In this document: in pieces, positions 44,982 to 53,840 of the stretch
How positions within the stretch are numbered: position 1 is the stretch's first letter
How the letters are laid out: each line of letters opens with the position of its first letter
Assembly (NCBI GenBank): GCA_004297775.1
Contig: SCUE01000004.1
Location: 1 to 64,000, forward strand
Origin: Chloroflexota bacterium
GTDB lineage: Bacteria; Chloroflexota; UBA6077; FW602-bin22
Reading direction: 5' to 3'
Length of the DNA stretch: 64,000 bases
The notes under the pieces: model-generated
What the model saw: only the letters and a program-made list of their open reading frames with translations
The model's database searches: none
What the model was told of the DNA's origin: nothing
Translations under genes and position numbers: made by a program

Positions 44982-46757
44982 ATGGCACACGATTTGACAA
45001 TTCGCGTCGCCGGGGAAACTGGAGAAGGCGTTCAATCCACCGGAATCCTGCTCGCGCAAGCGACTGCCCGCGGTGGCTTCTACGTTCTGACGTACTGGAC
45101 CGTCCCGGCCGAGATCAAGGGCGGCCACGCCCTGTTCCAGGTGCGCCTCGGCGACCACCAGATGTACGCGCAGAGTGACCGCATCGACATTCTCCTGGCC
45201 TTCAACCAGGAGGCGTACGATCGCAACACGGCCGACCTTCGAGATGGCGGACTTCTGCTGTACGATTCAGCCGAGTACACGCCGCCCGAGACGACGCGGT
45301 GGCGTCAACTACCGGTGCCATTGACGGACATCGCCAAGAATCAGCTCAAGTTCGAACTGGGCAAGAACGTCGTCGCGGTTGGCGTGTGTTCGGCTCTCTT
45401 CGGCCTGCCGACTCAATACGCCGAAAAGCTGCTGCGTGACCGATGGCAGCGTAAGGGCGAGGACATCGTCCAGGTCAATATGCGCGCGCTTCAAGCCGGT
45501 ATCGACTACGTCGAGCAGAACGTGACGGATCGCGCCCAGTATCTTATCGAAGCGCCACCGCCCCGGCCGAACACGATCGTCCTCTCCGGTGCTCAATCGC
45601 TCTCGCTCGGCACACTCGCGGCCGGGGCGAATTTCTTCGCCGGGTATCCGATCACGCCCGCCAGCGACGTGATGGAGTTCCTTGCGACCGAACTACCCAA
45701 GGTTGGCGGCACGGTGGTACAGGCCGAGGACGAGATGGCCGCGATCACGATGTGCCTGGGCGCCAGCTACGCGGGTGCGAAGACGTTGACGGCCACATCT
45801 GGTCCCGGATTCAGCCTGATGATCGAGGCGCTCGGGCTCGGAACGATGGCGGAGCTTCCGTTCGTGCTGGTCGATGCCCAGCGAGCTGGGCCTTCAACCG
45901 GCCTTCCGACGCGTCACGAACAGGGCGACCTGTATCTGGCCGCCCTCGGCGGTCACGGCGAGGTGCCGCGCATCGTCCTCGCCACGACGAGCGTCGAGGA
46001 TTCGTTCTACCTGGCCATCCACGCGTTCAACTTGGCCGAGACGTACCAGTGTCCGGTCATTCTGATGTCGGACACGGTCTTGATGATGCGCATGGAGGCC
46101 ATCCCCAAGCCAGATGTCGAGTCGGTGCGCGTCATCGATCGCCTGTTGTACTCGCCCGAATCGAACGGTCGCGCGAACGGACGCGTTCCGGGCGTTCCAG
46201 TCCACCCCGAGGAGGGTGGCTACCGCCGCTATGCGCCGACCGAGAACGGCGTATCACCGATGAGCCTACCCGGAATGGCCGGTGGACAGTACGTCGCGAC
46301 CGGCCTCGAACACAACGAGACCGGCCGGCCGCGCTACGACGAGTACACCCACGTGCGCATGACCGAGAAGCGATTCAAGAAGGTCGAGGCGGCCATCCAG
46401 GATGCCCCACTCCCCGATCGGTATGGCGATCCCGACGCCGAAATCGGCATTGTGACCTGGGGCACGACGATGGGCACCGTGCGCGAAGCCATCGACATCC
46501 TGACCAAGCGTGGATTGAAGGTCGATGCGATCGCGCCCAAGATGCTCTGGCCGCTGCCGGACCACCAGTTGCGCCATTTCATCATGTCCAAGCGACGCAT
46601 CATCGTCCCGGAAGTCAACTACTCAGGACAACTGGCGACGCTGCTCGCGGCCCGGTATCGCAACGACATCCTGCGCATCAACACCTATGGTGGATTGCCA
46701 TTCCGTGTTGGCGAAATCGTCAGCTTCATCGAAAGCGAGGTAGCCCAGCGTGTCTGA
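44982..46757 (+). CDS. korA: 2-oxoacid:ferredoxin oxidoreductase, fused gamma-alpha subunit
   Basis: The larger subunit of an oxygen-sensitive enzyme that oxidises 2-oxoglutarate or another 2-oxoacid to the acyl-CoA with ferredoxin as electron acceptor. In 591 residues the N-terminal gamma domain (about 1-180, VAGETGEGVQSTGILLAQAT) is fused to the alpha domain (from about 195). The GYPITPASDVMEFL and QAEDEMAAITMCLGASYAG motifs, plus TATSGPGFSLMIEALGLG, are the usual pyrimidine and TPP-contact blocks. Fusion is the standard Chloroflexota/Actinobacteria form. It overlaps korB by 8 bp. Confidence 0.93.
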   Translation: MAHDLTIRVAGETGEGVQSTGILLAQATARGGFYVLTYWTVPAEIKGGHALFQVRLGDHQMYAQSDRIDILLAFNQEAYDRNTADLRDGGLLLYDSAEYTPPETTRWRQLPVPLTDIAKNQLKFELGKNVVAVGVCSALFGLPTQYAEKLLRDRWQRKGEDIVQVNMRALQAGIDYVEQNVTDRAQYLIEAPPPRPNTIVLSGAQSLSLGTLAAGANFFAGYPITPASDVMEFLATELPKVGGTVVQAEDEMAAITMCLGASYAGAKTLTATSGPGFSLMIEALGLGTMAELPFVLVDAQRAGPSTGLPTRHEQGDLYLAALGGHGEVPRIVLATTSVEDSFYLAIHAFNLAETYQCPVILMSDTVLMMRMEAIPKPDVESVRVIDRLLYSPESNGRANGRVPGVPVHPEEGGYRRYAPTENGVSPMSLPGMAGGQYVATGLEHNETGRPRYDEYTHVRMTEKRFKKVEAAIQDAPLPDRYGDPDAEIGIVTWGTTMGTVREAIDILTKRGLKVDAIAPKMLWPLPDHQLRHFIMSKRRIIVPEVNYSGQLATLLAARYRNDILRINTYGGLPFRVGEIVSFIESEVAQRV

Positions 46758-47610
46758 TGTCCTCGAACATTCTGTAGTTGAGTACAAGAGTGGCGAGAAG
46801 CCGACATGGTGCCCGGGCTGTGGCGACTTCGGCGTCCTGAACGCCGTCTACAACGCCCTCGCGGCCAAGGGATACAACTCAAAGGACGTCGTCTGCGTGT
46901 CCGGCATCGGTTGTTCGAGCCGGCTCCCGTACTTCATGGCGACCTATGGCTTTCATACGATCCACGGTCGCGCGATGCCCGTCGCCACCGGGATCCGGGT
47001 CGCAAATCCCGACCTGAAGGTCCTCGCATTCGGCGGCGACGGCGATGCCTTCGCGATCGGCGCCGGGCATTTCGTCCACGCCGTGCGGCGGAACCTCGAT
47101 ATCACCTACGTCATCATGGACAACTCAATCTACGGCCTCACGAAAGGCCAGACGTCTCCGACCTCGGGATTCGGCTTCGTGTCGAAGTCGACCCCGAATG
47201 GCGCGATCGATCGGCCGCTCAATCCATTGATGCTCGCGATCACGGCCGGCGCAACCTTCGTGGCCCGGGCCTACTCCGGAAAGCCAAAAGAACTGGCCGA
47301 TCTGATCGTTCAGGGCATCGACCATCGCGGATTCTCGGTCATCCACGTCTTCTCGCCATGTCCGACCTTCAACAAAGTGAACACCTTCAAGTCGTACCGC
47401 GACGAAGTCGCGGCGGTGCCGGCCGATCACGACCCGGCCAACAAGGTGGCCGCGTTGGCATTGGCCAACTCCGATGAGCCGCTCTACACGGGATTACTGC
47501 TCCGCGAGACCGGCGTCATGACCTTCGAGGATGCCCTCGGCCGCTTTCACGTCGGCGATGAGACGAACCGACGGCAGGTCATCGACGCGATGCTCCGGAA
47601 GTACAGTTAG
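46750..47610 (+). CDS. korB: 2-oxoacid:ferredoxin oxidoreductase, beta subunit
   Basis: The TPP- and [4Fe-4S]-binding subunit, 286 residues. Cluster cysteines are Cys21 and Cys24 in WCPGCGDFG, Cys55 in GIGCSSR and Cys204 in FSPCPTFN. The TPP motif runs from GGDGDAFAIGAGHF to NSIYGLTKGQTSPTSG. It acts with KorA in the cytosol, probably in the TCA cycle or reductive carbon metabolism. The start is GTG, within the end of korA. The ferredoxin partner is not adjacent. Confidence 0.94.
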   Translation: MSDVLEHSVVEYKSGEKPTWCPGCGDFGVLNAVYNALAAKGYNSKDVVCVSGIGCSSRLPYFMATYGFHTIHGRAMPVATGIRVANPDLKVLAFGGDGDAFAIGAGHFVHAVRRNLDITYVIMDNSIYGLTKGQTSPTSGFGFVSKSTPNGAIDRPLNPLMLAITAGATFVARAYSGKPKELADLIVQGIDHRGFSVIHVFSPCPTFNKVNTFKSYRDEVAAVPADHDPANKVAALALANSDEPLYTGLLLRETGVMTFEDALGRFHVGDETNRRQVIDAMLRKYS

Positions 47611-47681
47611 GCGCGGAAGAAGCGACGCCACCGGGGTCGATCGATCCCGGCGGTGATGGCGAGTCGAGTACGATCGCGGCG

Positions 47682-48986
47682 ATGAATGATGCGCTCTTTC
47701 GGCGAGCTGAACGCGTTCTGCCGGGTGGCGTGACCGCCGCCGCGCGCGCGAATCCGGCGCTCGGACAACCGTTTTACATGGCCCGCGGCGACGGCGCCTA
47801 CGTCGTCGGCGAGGACGGCCGCCGCTACATCGAAACCTGCATGTCGAACGGTGGAACCCTCCTTGGTCACGGCCACCCCGCGATCGTCGCGGCCGTCCGC
47901 GAGGCCGCTGCGCGCGGTTTCGTCTGCGCTTACGACGGCGAGCCGCAGGTGCGTTTGGCCGAACGCCTCGTCGAGATCATCCCGTCCTTCGAGCAAGTGC
48001 GCTTCACGACAACCGGCACCGAGGCGACCTACTACACGACGCGCATCGCTCGCGCATACACCGGACGTCCATTGATCGTGAAGTTCGCCGGGCACTTTCA
48101 CGGATTCAACGACGCGCTCGCCTTCAATTTCCCCCGGGGCGGTGATACGGCCGTGGTCGGCTCGCCGCGAGCTGAAACAGCCGGCATGACCCCGGGGGCC
48201 GAGAGTGGTGTGATCGTCATCCCCTTCAACGATCCCGCCGCGCTGACGAGCACGCTCGCCGAGCACGGGGATCGCATCGCGGCCGTCGTGATGGAGCCAA
48301 TCAACTACGACGCGGGCGCGATCGCGCCATTCGCCGGCTACATCGAACTTGCGCGCGACGAGACGCGCCGTCGAGGGATTCTCCTCGTCTTCGATGAGAT
48401 CCTGTCCGGCTTCCGCACCGGGCCCGGCGGCGCACAGGAATACCTCGGCGTAACACCCGACCTAACCGCGCTCGGCAAGGCGCTAGCCGGCGGAATCCCT
48501 CTCTCGGCATTCGGCGGCCGTCGCGATGTTATGTCGGTCGTCGCGCCACTCGGTCCGGCCGTTCATACCGGAACGTACAACGCGCACCTCGTGCCGACCT
48601 TGGCGGCGCACGCCTTCCTCGACACAATCGCCGTGCCCGGGTTCTGGCCGCGGTTGCTCGGCCTGCACGAACGGCTGACGTCTGGCTTGAGCGAGGCGTT
48701 CACGCGATCCGATCTGCCGGTTCGTGTCCAGTGTATTGGCGCGCGGTTCGCGATGTACTTCGGATTGGACAGTGCAAGCCGAGTCGAGACCTACGCGCAA
48801 GCGGCAGGACTTGATCGCACAATGATGAATGCCTTCTGCCGGGAGATGCACGCGCGCGGTGTCTACGTCAATCCGGCCTGGCATCACGGCATCAGCGCGA
48901 TGCATACCGAGGCCGACATCGACGCGATCGTCGCGGCAGCCGGAGAAGCCGCGCGGTCGATCGCGCGCACGACCGTGGCGATGTAG
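47682..48986 (+). CDS. Class III aminotransferase, glutamate-1-semialdehyde aminomutase-like
   Basis: A PLP enzyme of 434 residues. The opening FRRAERVLPGGVTAAARANP is very close to GSA aminomutase (HemL), and SNGGTLLGHGHPAIV, RFTTTGTEATYYTTRIARAY and FDEILSGFRTGPGGAQ are family blocks. The PLP lysine is Lys266 in TALGKALAGGIPLSAFGG. It may be HemL (haem synthesis) or one of the many HemL-like aminotransferases; the missing haem gene context leaves it open. Transcribed after korAB with a 70 bp gap. Confidence 0.8.
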   Translation: MNDALFRRAERVLPGGVTAAARANPALGQPFYMARGDGAYVVGEDGRRYIETCMSNGGTLLGHGHPAIVAAVREAAARGFVCAYDGEPQVRLAERLVEIIPSFEQVRFTTTGTEATYYTTRIARAYTGRPLIVKFAGHFHGFNDALAFNFPRGGDTAVVGSPRAETAGMTPGAESGVIVIPFNDPAALTSTLAEHGDRIAAVVMEPINYDAGAIAPFAGYIELARDETRRRGILLVFDEILSGFRTGPGGAQEYLGVTPDLTALGKALAGGIPLSAFGGRRDVMSVVAPLGPAVHTGTYNAHLVPTLAAHAFLDTIAVPGFWPRLLGLHERLTSGLSEAFTRSDLPVRVQCIGARFAMYFGLDSASRVETYAQAAGLDRTMMNAFCREMHARGVYVNPAWHHGISAMHTEADIDAIVAAAGEAARSIARTTVAM

Positions 48987-48991
48987 CTAGA

Positions 48992-50107
48992 TCAGTTGTC
49001 GAAGAACTTGATGAACTGCTTCGGGCCTTTGGCGGCATCGGCCGCGCGCATCGACTGAAGGACGCTGACGCGCGCCGCGGTCGCGCGAGCGAAGGCGCGG
49101 AACGCCTCGGACTCGACGGTCTCTGGCGCGCCAACCACGATCGGTGTCCCGGTGTCGCCGCCCTCACGAATCCTGGCGTTGATCGGAATCTCGCCCAGGA
49201 ACGGCACCTTCAATCGCTCGGCGGCGGCGCGCCCTCCACCGTGTGAGAAGATCTCGGTCCGTTCGCCACAGCACGGGCAGAGGAAATAGCTCATATTCTC
49301 AACGATGCCAAGAATCGGGACTTCGAGTTTCTGGAACATCGCGAGCGCTTTGGTCGCATCCATAAGCGACACGTCGGGCGGCTGGGTGACGATGACGGCG
49401 CCCGAGAGCGGGATCGCCTGCGCCAGCGTGAGCGGCGCGTCGCCGGTTCCAGGCGGAAGGTCGACCACGAGGTAGTCGAGCTCACCCCACTCAACTCCGG
49501 ATAGCAATTCCTGGATCATCTTGCCGACCATCGGACCTCGCCAGATGAGCGGCAGGTTCTCCTGGACGAAGTAGCCGGCCGACATCACCTTAACGCCGTG
49601 GCTGAGGCCGGGAATGATGCGATCGCCCTCCTGATTCGGAGCAGTCGTCAACCCCATCATGAGCGGAACGTTCGGGCCGTGGATGTCCGCGTCGAGAAGC
49701 CCGACCCGTGCGCCGGTCATCTGGAGTGCCACCGCCAGGCCGACCGCGCAGGTCGATTTACCGACGCCGCCCTTGCCGGCGCCCACCGCGATGACGTTGC
49801 GGACTCCGGGGAGCTGCACCGACGTTCGCTGCGCCGCTCCGACCGAGCGCACGTTCGACGTCATCGTGCAACGGACGGCGCTCACACCGGGAATCGCGCC
49901 GACGAGCGTCTCCGCCTGCTGCAGGAATCGGTCTTTGACCGGGCAGGCGGGCGTCGTCAACTCGAAGTTGAACGAGACCTGTCCGTCGACGATCGTCAGG
50001 TCCTTGATAAACCCGAGTGACACGACGTCGCGGTGCAAGTCCGGATCGATGATGTTGCTGAGCGCGGCAAGAACCCGCTCTTCGGTCACGACCTGTGCGC
50101 TAGTCAC
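48992..50107 (-). CDS. mrp: Mrp/NBP35-type Fe-S cluster carrier ATPase
   Basis: A P-loop NTPase that carries or delivers Fe-S clusters to target enzymes. In 371 residues it joins an N-terminal DUF59/MIP18 domain (about 5-80, LAALSNIIDPDLHRDVVSLG) to the ParA-like domain with the deviant Walker A KGGVGKST (about 106-113). The paired cysteines in FLCPCCGERTEIF (near 274) bridge a cluster between two subunits. The GTG is chosen because AAGGAG lies nine bases before it. Last gene of an Fe-S-themed run. Confidence 0.93.
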   Translation of the reverse strand: MTSAQVVTEERVLAALSNIIDPDLHRDVVSLGFIKDLTIVDGQVSFNFELTTPACPVKDRFLQQAETLVGAIPGVSAVRCTMTSNVRSVGAAQRTSVQLPGVRNVIAVGAGKGGVGKSTCAVGLAVALQMTGARVGLLDADIHGPNVPLMMGLTTAPNQEGDRIIPGLSHGVKVMSAGYFVQENLPLIWRGPMVGKMIQELLSGVEWGELDYLVVDLPPGTGDAPLTLAQAIPLSGAVIVTQPPDVSLMDATKALAMFQKLEVPILGIVENMSYFLCPCCGERTEIFSHGGGRAAAERLKVPFLGEIPINARIREGGDTGTPIVVGAPETVESEAFRAFARATAARVSVLQSMRAADAAKGPKQFIKFFDN

Positions 50108-50140
50108 GGCTGCTCGCTCCTTCACCGATGAGGCGTCGCC

Positions 50141-50935
50141 TCACCGCATCAACGTAATCCGTCGGAACCCCTCGGCGTAGACCGGACGCGGATCATCTCC
50201 GGTGTACTCCTTCGCCAGGTTTTCGGCCCGCTCGCGCATGCGCTTGGCGAGTTCATCCGGATTCGGGATCTGGGTCTTGTGGCACGTCAGGGCGGCGATC
50301 TTGGTATCGAAGACCTCGGCGATATCGACGAAGAAGTTCGGCTCGCGGGATCCCCAGAGCAGAACCTCGCGGACCTTGTGTGGCAACAGCCCGGCCTGCT
50401 CGTGCTCGGGGAAGTTCAACCGATCGCGCGCGGTCGGATAGACCGAATCGAGCGTCGCGTGCCCGACCGCGCGATGGTCGGGATGGTTGATCGAGCTGTC
50501 GGTGTAGACCGACGTCGGATCGTGGGTGATGATGATCTCGGGCCGCACCATACGAATCGCCTTGACGATGCCACGGCGAAGCGTGAGGTCGGGAGAGATC
50601 TCGCCATCTGGCAGGCGAAGGAACATCGTCTTCTTCGCGCCGAGCACGCGTCCGGCCGCCAACTGCTCTTCCTCGCGCAGCGCGACGAGTTTCTCGGACG
50701 TCATCTCAGGGTCAGAAGAACCCTTCTCGCCATTCGTGCAGACGAGTTGAAAGATCTCGCGTCCCTGCTTGGCCCACAGCGCGGTCGTCCCGCCGGCGCC
50801 AAACTCGGGGTCATCGGGATGCGCGGCGATGACGAGCACCGTGATCGGGCCTTCGATCTCCCCTGGCTCGGTACCGGGTTGGCCGCGGCTGCCCTGCTGT
50901 TCGGGGTCGGGGGTGTTGCGTGATGAATCAGTCAT
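50141..50935 (-). CDS. PIG-L/LmbE family deacetylase
   Basis: A 264-residue zinc-dependent N-acetyl deacetylase. The metal motif AHPDDPEFGAGGT (about 35-47) and the later HPDHRAVGH are complete; NGEKGSSDPEMT is a family block. Relatives remove acetyl groups from GlcNAc-linked compounds, including steps in mycothiol and bacillithiol synthesis. In this operon, next to Fe-S and redox genes, a role in a low-molecular-weight thiol is an attractive but unproven idea. It starts 10 bases after the regulator gene's end. Confidence 0.85.
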   Translation of the reverse strand: MTDSSRNTPDPEQQGSRGQPGTEPGEIEGPITVLVIAAHPDDPEFGAGGTTALWAKQGREIFQLVCTNGEKGSSDPEMTSEKLVALREEEQLAAGRVLGAKKTMFLRLPDGEISPDLTLRRGIVKAIRMVRPEIIITHDPTSVYTDSSINHPDHRAVGHATLDSVYPTARDRLNFPEHEQAGLLPHKVREVLLWGSREPNFFVDIAEVFDTKIAALTCHKTQIPNPDELAKRMRERAENLAKEYTGDDPRPVYAEGFRRITLMR

Positions 50936-50945
50936 AGATCGGAGT

Positions 50946-51581
50946 CTAGTTGCGCGTCGCGAGTTCGTCCGCCGACCGGAGTCGTAGCCGGTAGACGCAT
51001 TGATGGCTGCCGTCGAGGCGCGAAGATTCGCGCTTGACGTCGAACGCGTCGCCGAGCGAACGGCCGATGAACGAGGTCTCGGCGTCACACACATCGGGAT
51101 GGACGCGCGCGACGCGATCGTACGGGCAGTTGCACGCGCGGATGATGTGATCGGCGCCATCCTGCTCGATCCGAGGCGTCAATCCCTCCTCGGTCAGAAC
51201 GTCGGCGAGGACTCGAACTCGCTCGGCCGGCTCGCGTCCTTCGAAACGGTACCGATACCGTCGCGTCAGGTCATCCACGTAAGTCTCGACGATCCGTTCG
51301 CTCTGACCAGCCGCCTGGACGGCCGACAACAAGCGATCGGCCAGACGCCAATACGCTTTCGGAAAGAGATCCTCCGCCTGCTCGGTCAAGCTGTACGCGA
51401 AGTACGGGCGGCCAATCGGCTGGTGAACCTCGCGCGAGCTGACCATGCCCTCGCGCTGCAAGACCGTCAGATGGAGGCGGACGCTCATCTGCGTCAGACC
51501 AAGGATACCGGCGAGCTCGCGGACGGTGCGTTCGCCTTTCTCGCGCAGCAGGGATACGATCTCCTGCCGTGTGTGTTGCAT
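50946..51581 (-). CDS. SufR-like winged-helix regulator with cysteine cluster
   Basis: A 211-residue DNA-binding protein. The N-terminal winged helix (about 1-75, RQEIVSLLREKGERTVRELA and LTQMSVRLHLTVLQREGMVS) is like ArsR/SufR proteins. Near the end are four cysteines, Cys150, Cys152, Cys165 and Cys195; the C-x12-C step from 152 to 165 matches SufR, the Fe-S-sensing repressor of the suf operon. It probably binds a [4Fe-4S] or [2Fe-2S] cluster and controls this run of Fe-S genes. It lies 30 bp after the oxidoreductase gene. Confidence 0.8.
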   Translation of the reverse strand: MQHTRQEIVSLLREKGERTVRELAGILGLTQMSVRLHLTVLQREGMVSSREVHQPIGRPYFAYSLTEQAEDLFPKAYWRLADRLLSAVQAAGQSERIVETYVDDLTRRYRYRFEGREPAERVRVLADVLTEEGLTPRIEQDGADHIIRACNCPYDRVARVHPDVCDAETSFIGRSLGDAFDVKRESSRLDGSHQCVYRLRLRSADELATRN

Positions 51582-51611
51582 ACGACCGCCGCGTTCGCAC
51601 TGCCCCCGGGG

Positions 51612-53768
51612 CTATGCGAACGCGAGCTCCTTGCGCGGCTCGTTCCACAAGCTAGCCGGATCGCCGGTCGCCGTGAAATGCGACATCGTCAAGCAGCCGG
51701 TCGGGCATCGCTTGACGCAGAGACCGCACCGAATACAGGTTGACTCATCGATCACCATCGCCGCCCCATACTGGCCCAGATCTTCGCGCGCGAGAGCCGC
51801 GATATCGGTCCGGCCATCCAACGACGCGATCCGCTCCAACGGCACCATCTCGATGATGCGCATCGGACACACGTCGACACAGGCGTTGCAGAGGATGCAC
51901 ATCTGCCCGTCGATGATGATGTTCAACTGACACTGGTAGCAGCGCTTCGCCTCCTTGTAGGCGAGCGTCCGCGTGAATCCAGTTTCGACTTCGCGCTTGA
52001 AGTCGGTCAATCGGAGCGGCACGTGAATCATCGGGTTCTGCGTGCGGCCGTGAACGTCGTAGTCATCGCCCCACTCGAGGCGGCGGCTCATCGTCGTACC
52101 GGTCCATTCGGTCATGTCCGTCGTGAGCGGCGCATCGAGGTAATCCTCCGGACTGGCCATCGCGTGAATGAGTTTGAATTCGGCCCGCTCTCTGAATCGC
52201 GGACGGTCGCCCTGGAGGAAGCGATTGACCTGCACAGCCGCCTTGCGGCCGTGGGCGATCGCTTCGATCACGGTCGCCGGTCCGGTCGTGAAGTCCCCGC
52301 AAGCGAAGACGCCGCTGGCGGTCGTCGCGTACGTTCGGGGATCGATCAAGACACGACCCTCGCGCTCGGCCACCTGGACATCGCTCGGCAGGAAGTCGTT
52401 GATCGAAAACTGTCCGGCCGCGGCGACAACGGTGTCGCACTCGATGACAAACTCGCTACCTGGAATCGGCACCGGTGATCGACGCCCGCGCGCGTCCGGC
52501 GCGCCGAGCTCGGTTCGCACGCAGCGCATACCGCGAATTCGACCGTTCGGGTCTCCGATGAGTTCGAGCGGCGCGACGAGGTACTCGAACTTGACACCCT
52601 CGCGCTCGGTCTCGCCACGCTCTTCCTCATCGACCGGCATTTCGGCACGGGAACGCCGATAGACGATCCAGACCTCGTCCGCGCCCATGCGCACGGCCGA
52701 GCGGGAGCAGTCCATCGCGGTGTAGCCACCGCCGATCACGACGACCTTGCGACCCATTTTCTTGAGCCGATAGGTGAAGTTGACCTCTTCCATCAACTCG
52801 ATGCCGTAATACATGCCATCGAGTTCCTCGCCGGGAATGCGGAGCTTTGATGGCCCCATACATCCGGTCGCGACGATGACCGCGTCGTACTGTTGGCGGA
52901 GTTCGTCGACCGTGACGTCTTTGCCGACTTCGACGTTCAATTTCACATCCACGCCGAGGTCTTGGATGTTCTCGACCTCGGCCGTCACGAGATCGCGTGG
53001 CAGACGAAACTCGGGAATACCCGACCAGAGCGTCCCACCCGGCACGTGGTACTTGTCGTGGATCGTGACGCCGTATCCCATCAGCGCCAGATCGTTCGCC
53101 GCGCCGAGCCCGGCCGGACCAGCGCCGATGATCGCCACCTTCTCCGGCCGCCACGGCTCCTTTTTCGTTCGCTTCCACTCGCCGCGATGATCGGCCGCCG
53201 ATCGCTTCAGTCGGCAGATCGAGATCGCGCCGTCAACGTCACAGGCCCGACAGGCCGTCTCGCACGGGTGCGAGCAGACGCGTCCCAGGATGCCTGGCAA
53301 GATATTCGCCTGTCGATTGAGCTGGTAGGCATCCTCATACTTCCCGTCCGCAATCAGAGCGATGTAGCCGGGTACATCGGTGTGAACCGGGCAGGCATAC
53401 TGGCACTTGACATTCTGTCGAAACCAGTCGACGCTGCCGGAATCGACGATGTACCGCTTGCCGTGCTGAAGGAATTGGATGTCTGTTTCACTCTTGAGAA
53501 ACGCCAGCAACCGGATTCGTCGCTTGTCATCCACGTCGGCATCGCGGTGGCTTAGGCCGTTCAGCTCACCGATGAGACGCGCGACGTCCGCGTCGGACAT
53601 GCCGTATGACCGTGCCGCGCCTTCGACGCTGGCCGAGGTCGTCCACGCTTCGGCCTGTTCGGCCTCGCCGCGACCAGCCTTGGGAAGCCGGTACCGGAGC
53701 AAGATGGGCGCCTTATCGGGATGATTCGTAATGATCTCATCGATCGACGTACGCGGCGTGATGGCCAT
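51612..53768 (-). CDS. Multi-cluster FAD-dependent oxidoreductase (GltD/NfnB-like) with ferredoxin domain
   Basis: A 718-residue flavoprotein. A short N-terminal DUF1858-like domain (SIDEIITNHPDKAPILLRYR, about 7-26) is followed by the Fe-S part of GltD (CQYACP, and VCSHPCETACRACDVDG, about 120-180). The FAD site is AIIGAGPAGLGAANDLALMG (about 215) and the NAD(P) site VVVIGGGYTAMDCSRSAVRM (about 340). Two C-terminal [4Fe-4S] motifs are CILCNACVDVC and CIRCGLCVKRCPTGC (about 645-705). It should move electrons between NAD(P)H and ferredoxin, perhaps for KorAB nearby. The ATG is preferred over a TTG three codons earlier. First gene of the Fe-S run. Confidence 0.88.
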   Translation of the reverse strand: MAITPRTSIDEIITNHPDKAPILLRYRLPKAGRGEAEQAEAWTTSASVEGAARSYGMSDADVARLIGELNGLSHRDADVDDKRRIRLLAFLKSETDIQFLQHGKRYIVDSGSVDWFRQNVKCQYACPVHTDVPGYIALIADGKYEDAYQLNRQANILPGILGRVCSHPCETACRACDVDGAISICRLKRSAADHRGEWKRTKKEPWRPEKVAIIGAGPAGLGAANDLALMGYGVTIHDKYHVPGGTLWSGIPEFRLPRDLVTAEVENIQDLGVDVKLNVEVGKDVTVDELRQQYDAVIVATGCMGPSKLRIPGEELDGMYYGIELMEEVNFTYRLKKMGRKVVVIGGGYTAMDCSRSAVRMGADEVWIVYRRSRAEMPVDEEERGETEREGVKFEYLVAPLELIGDPNGRIRGMRCVRTELGAPDARGRRSPVPIPGSEFVIECDTVVAAAGQFSINDFLPSDVQVAEREGRVLIDPRTYATTASGVFACGDFTTGPATVIEAIAHGRKAAVQVNRFLQGDRPRFRERAEFKLIHAMASPEDYLDAPLTTDMTEWTGTTMSRRLEWGDDYDVHGRTQNPMIHVPLRLTDFKREVETGFTRTLAYKEAKRCYQCQLNIIIDGQMCILCNACVDVCPMRIIEMVPLERIASLDGRTDIAALAREDLGQYGAAMVIDESTCIRCGLCVKRCPTGCLTMSHFTATGDPASLWNEPRKELAFA

Positions 53769-53809
53769 GGACGGCAAGACCTCCCCGATAGCTTGACAGA
53801 CCCGGTCGC

Positions 53810-53839
53810 ATTGTAATCGGGCGATGGTGCACTGACCAA
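53810..53839 (-). promoter_or_regulatory. Promoter of the Fe-S oxidoreductase run
   Basis: On the minus strand TTGGTC and TACAAT are 18 bases apart; the -10 lies 41 bases before the ATG. GGGGAGG follows as ribosome site. A SufR-type operator could overlap, but no clear inverted repeat is visible. Confidence 0.45.
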
Positions 53840-53840
53840 A

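Noticed and set aside
47630..47662. Imperfect inverted repeat after korB
   Set aside because: Arms mismatch and the next gene runs in the same direction 70 bp on; not strong enough to call a terminator.
53793..53817. TTGACA followed by TGTAAT as a promoter for the M23 gene
   Set aside because: Spacing is only 13 bases, too short for a standard promoter.
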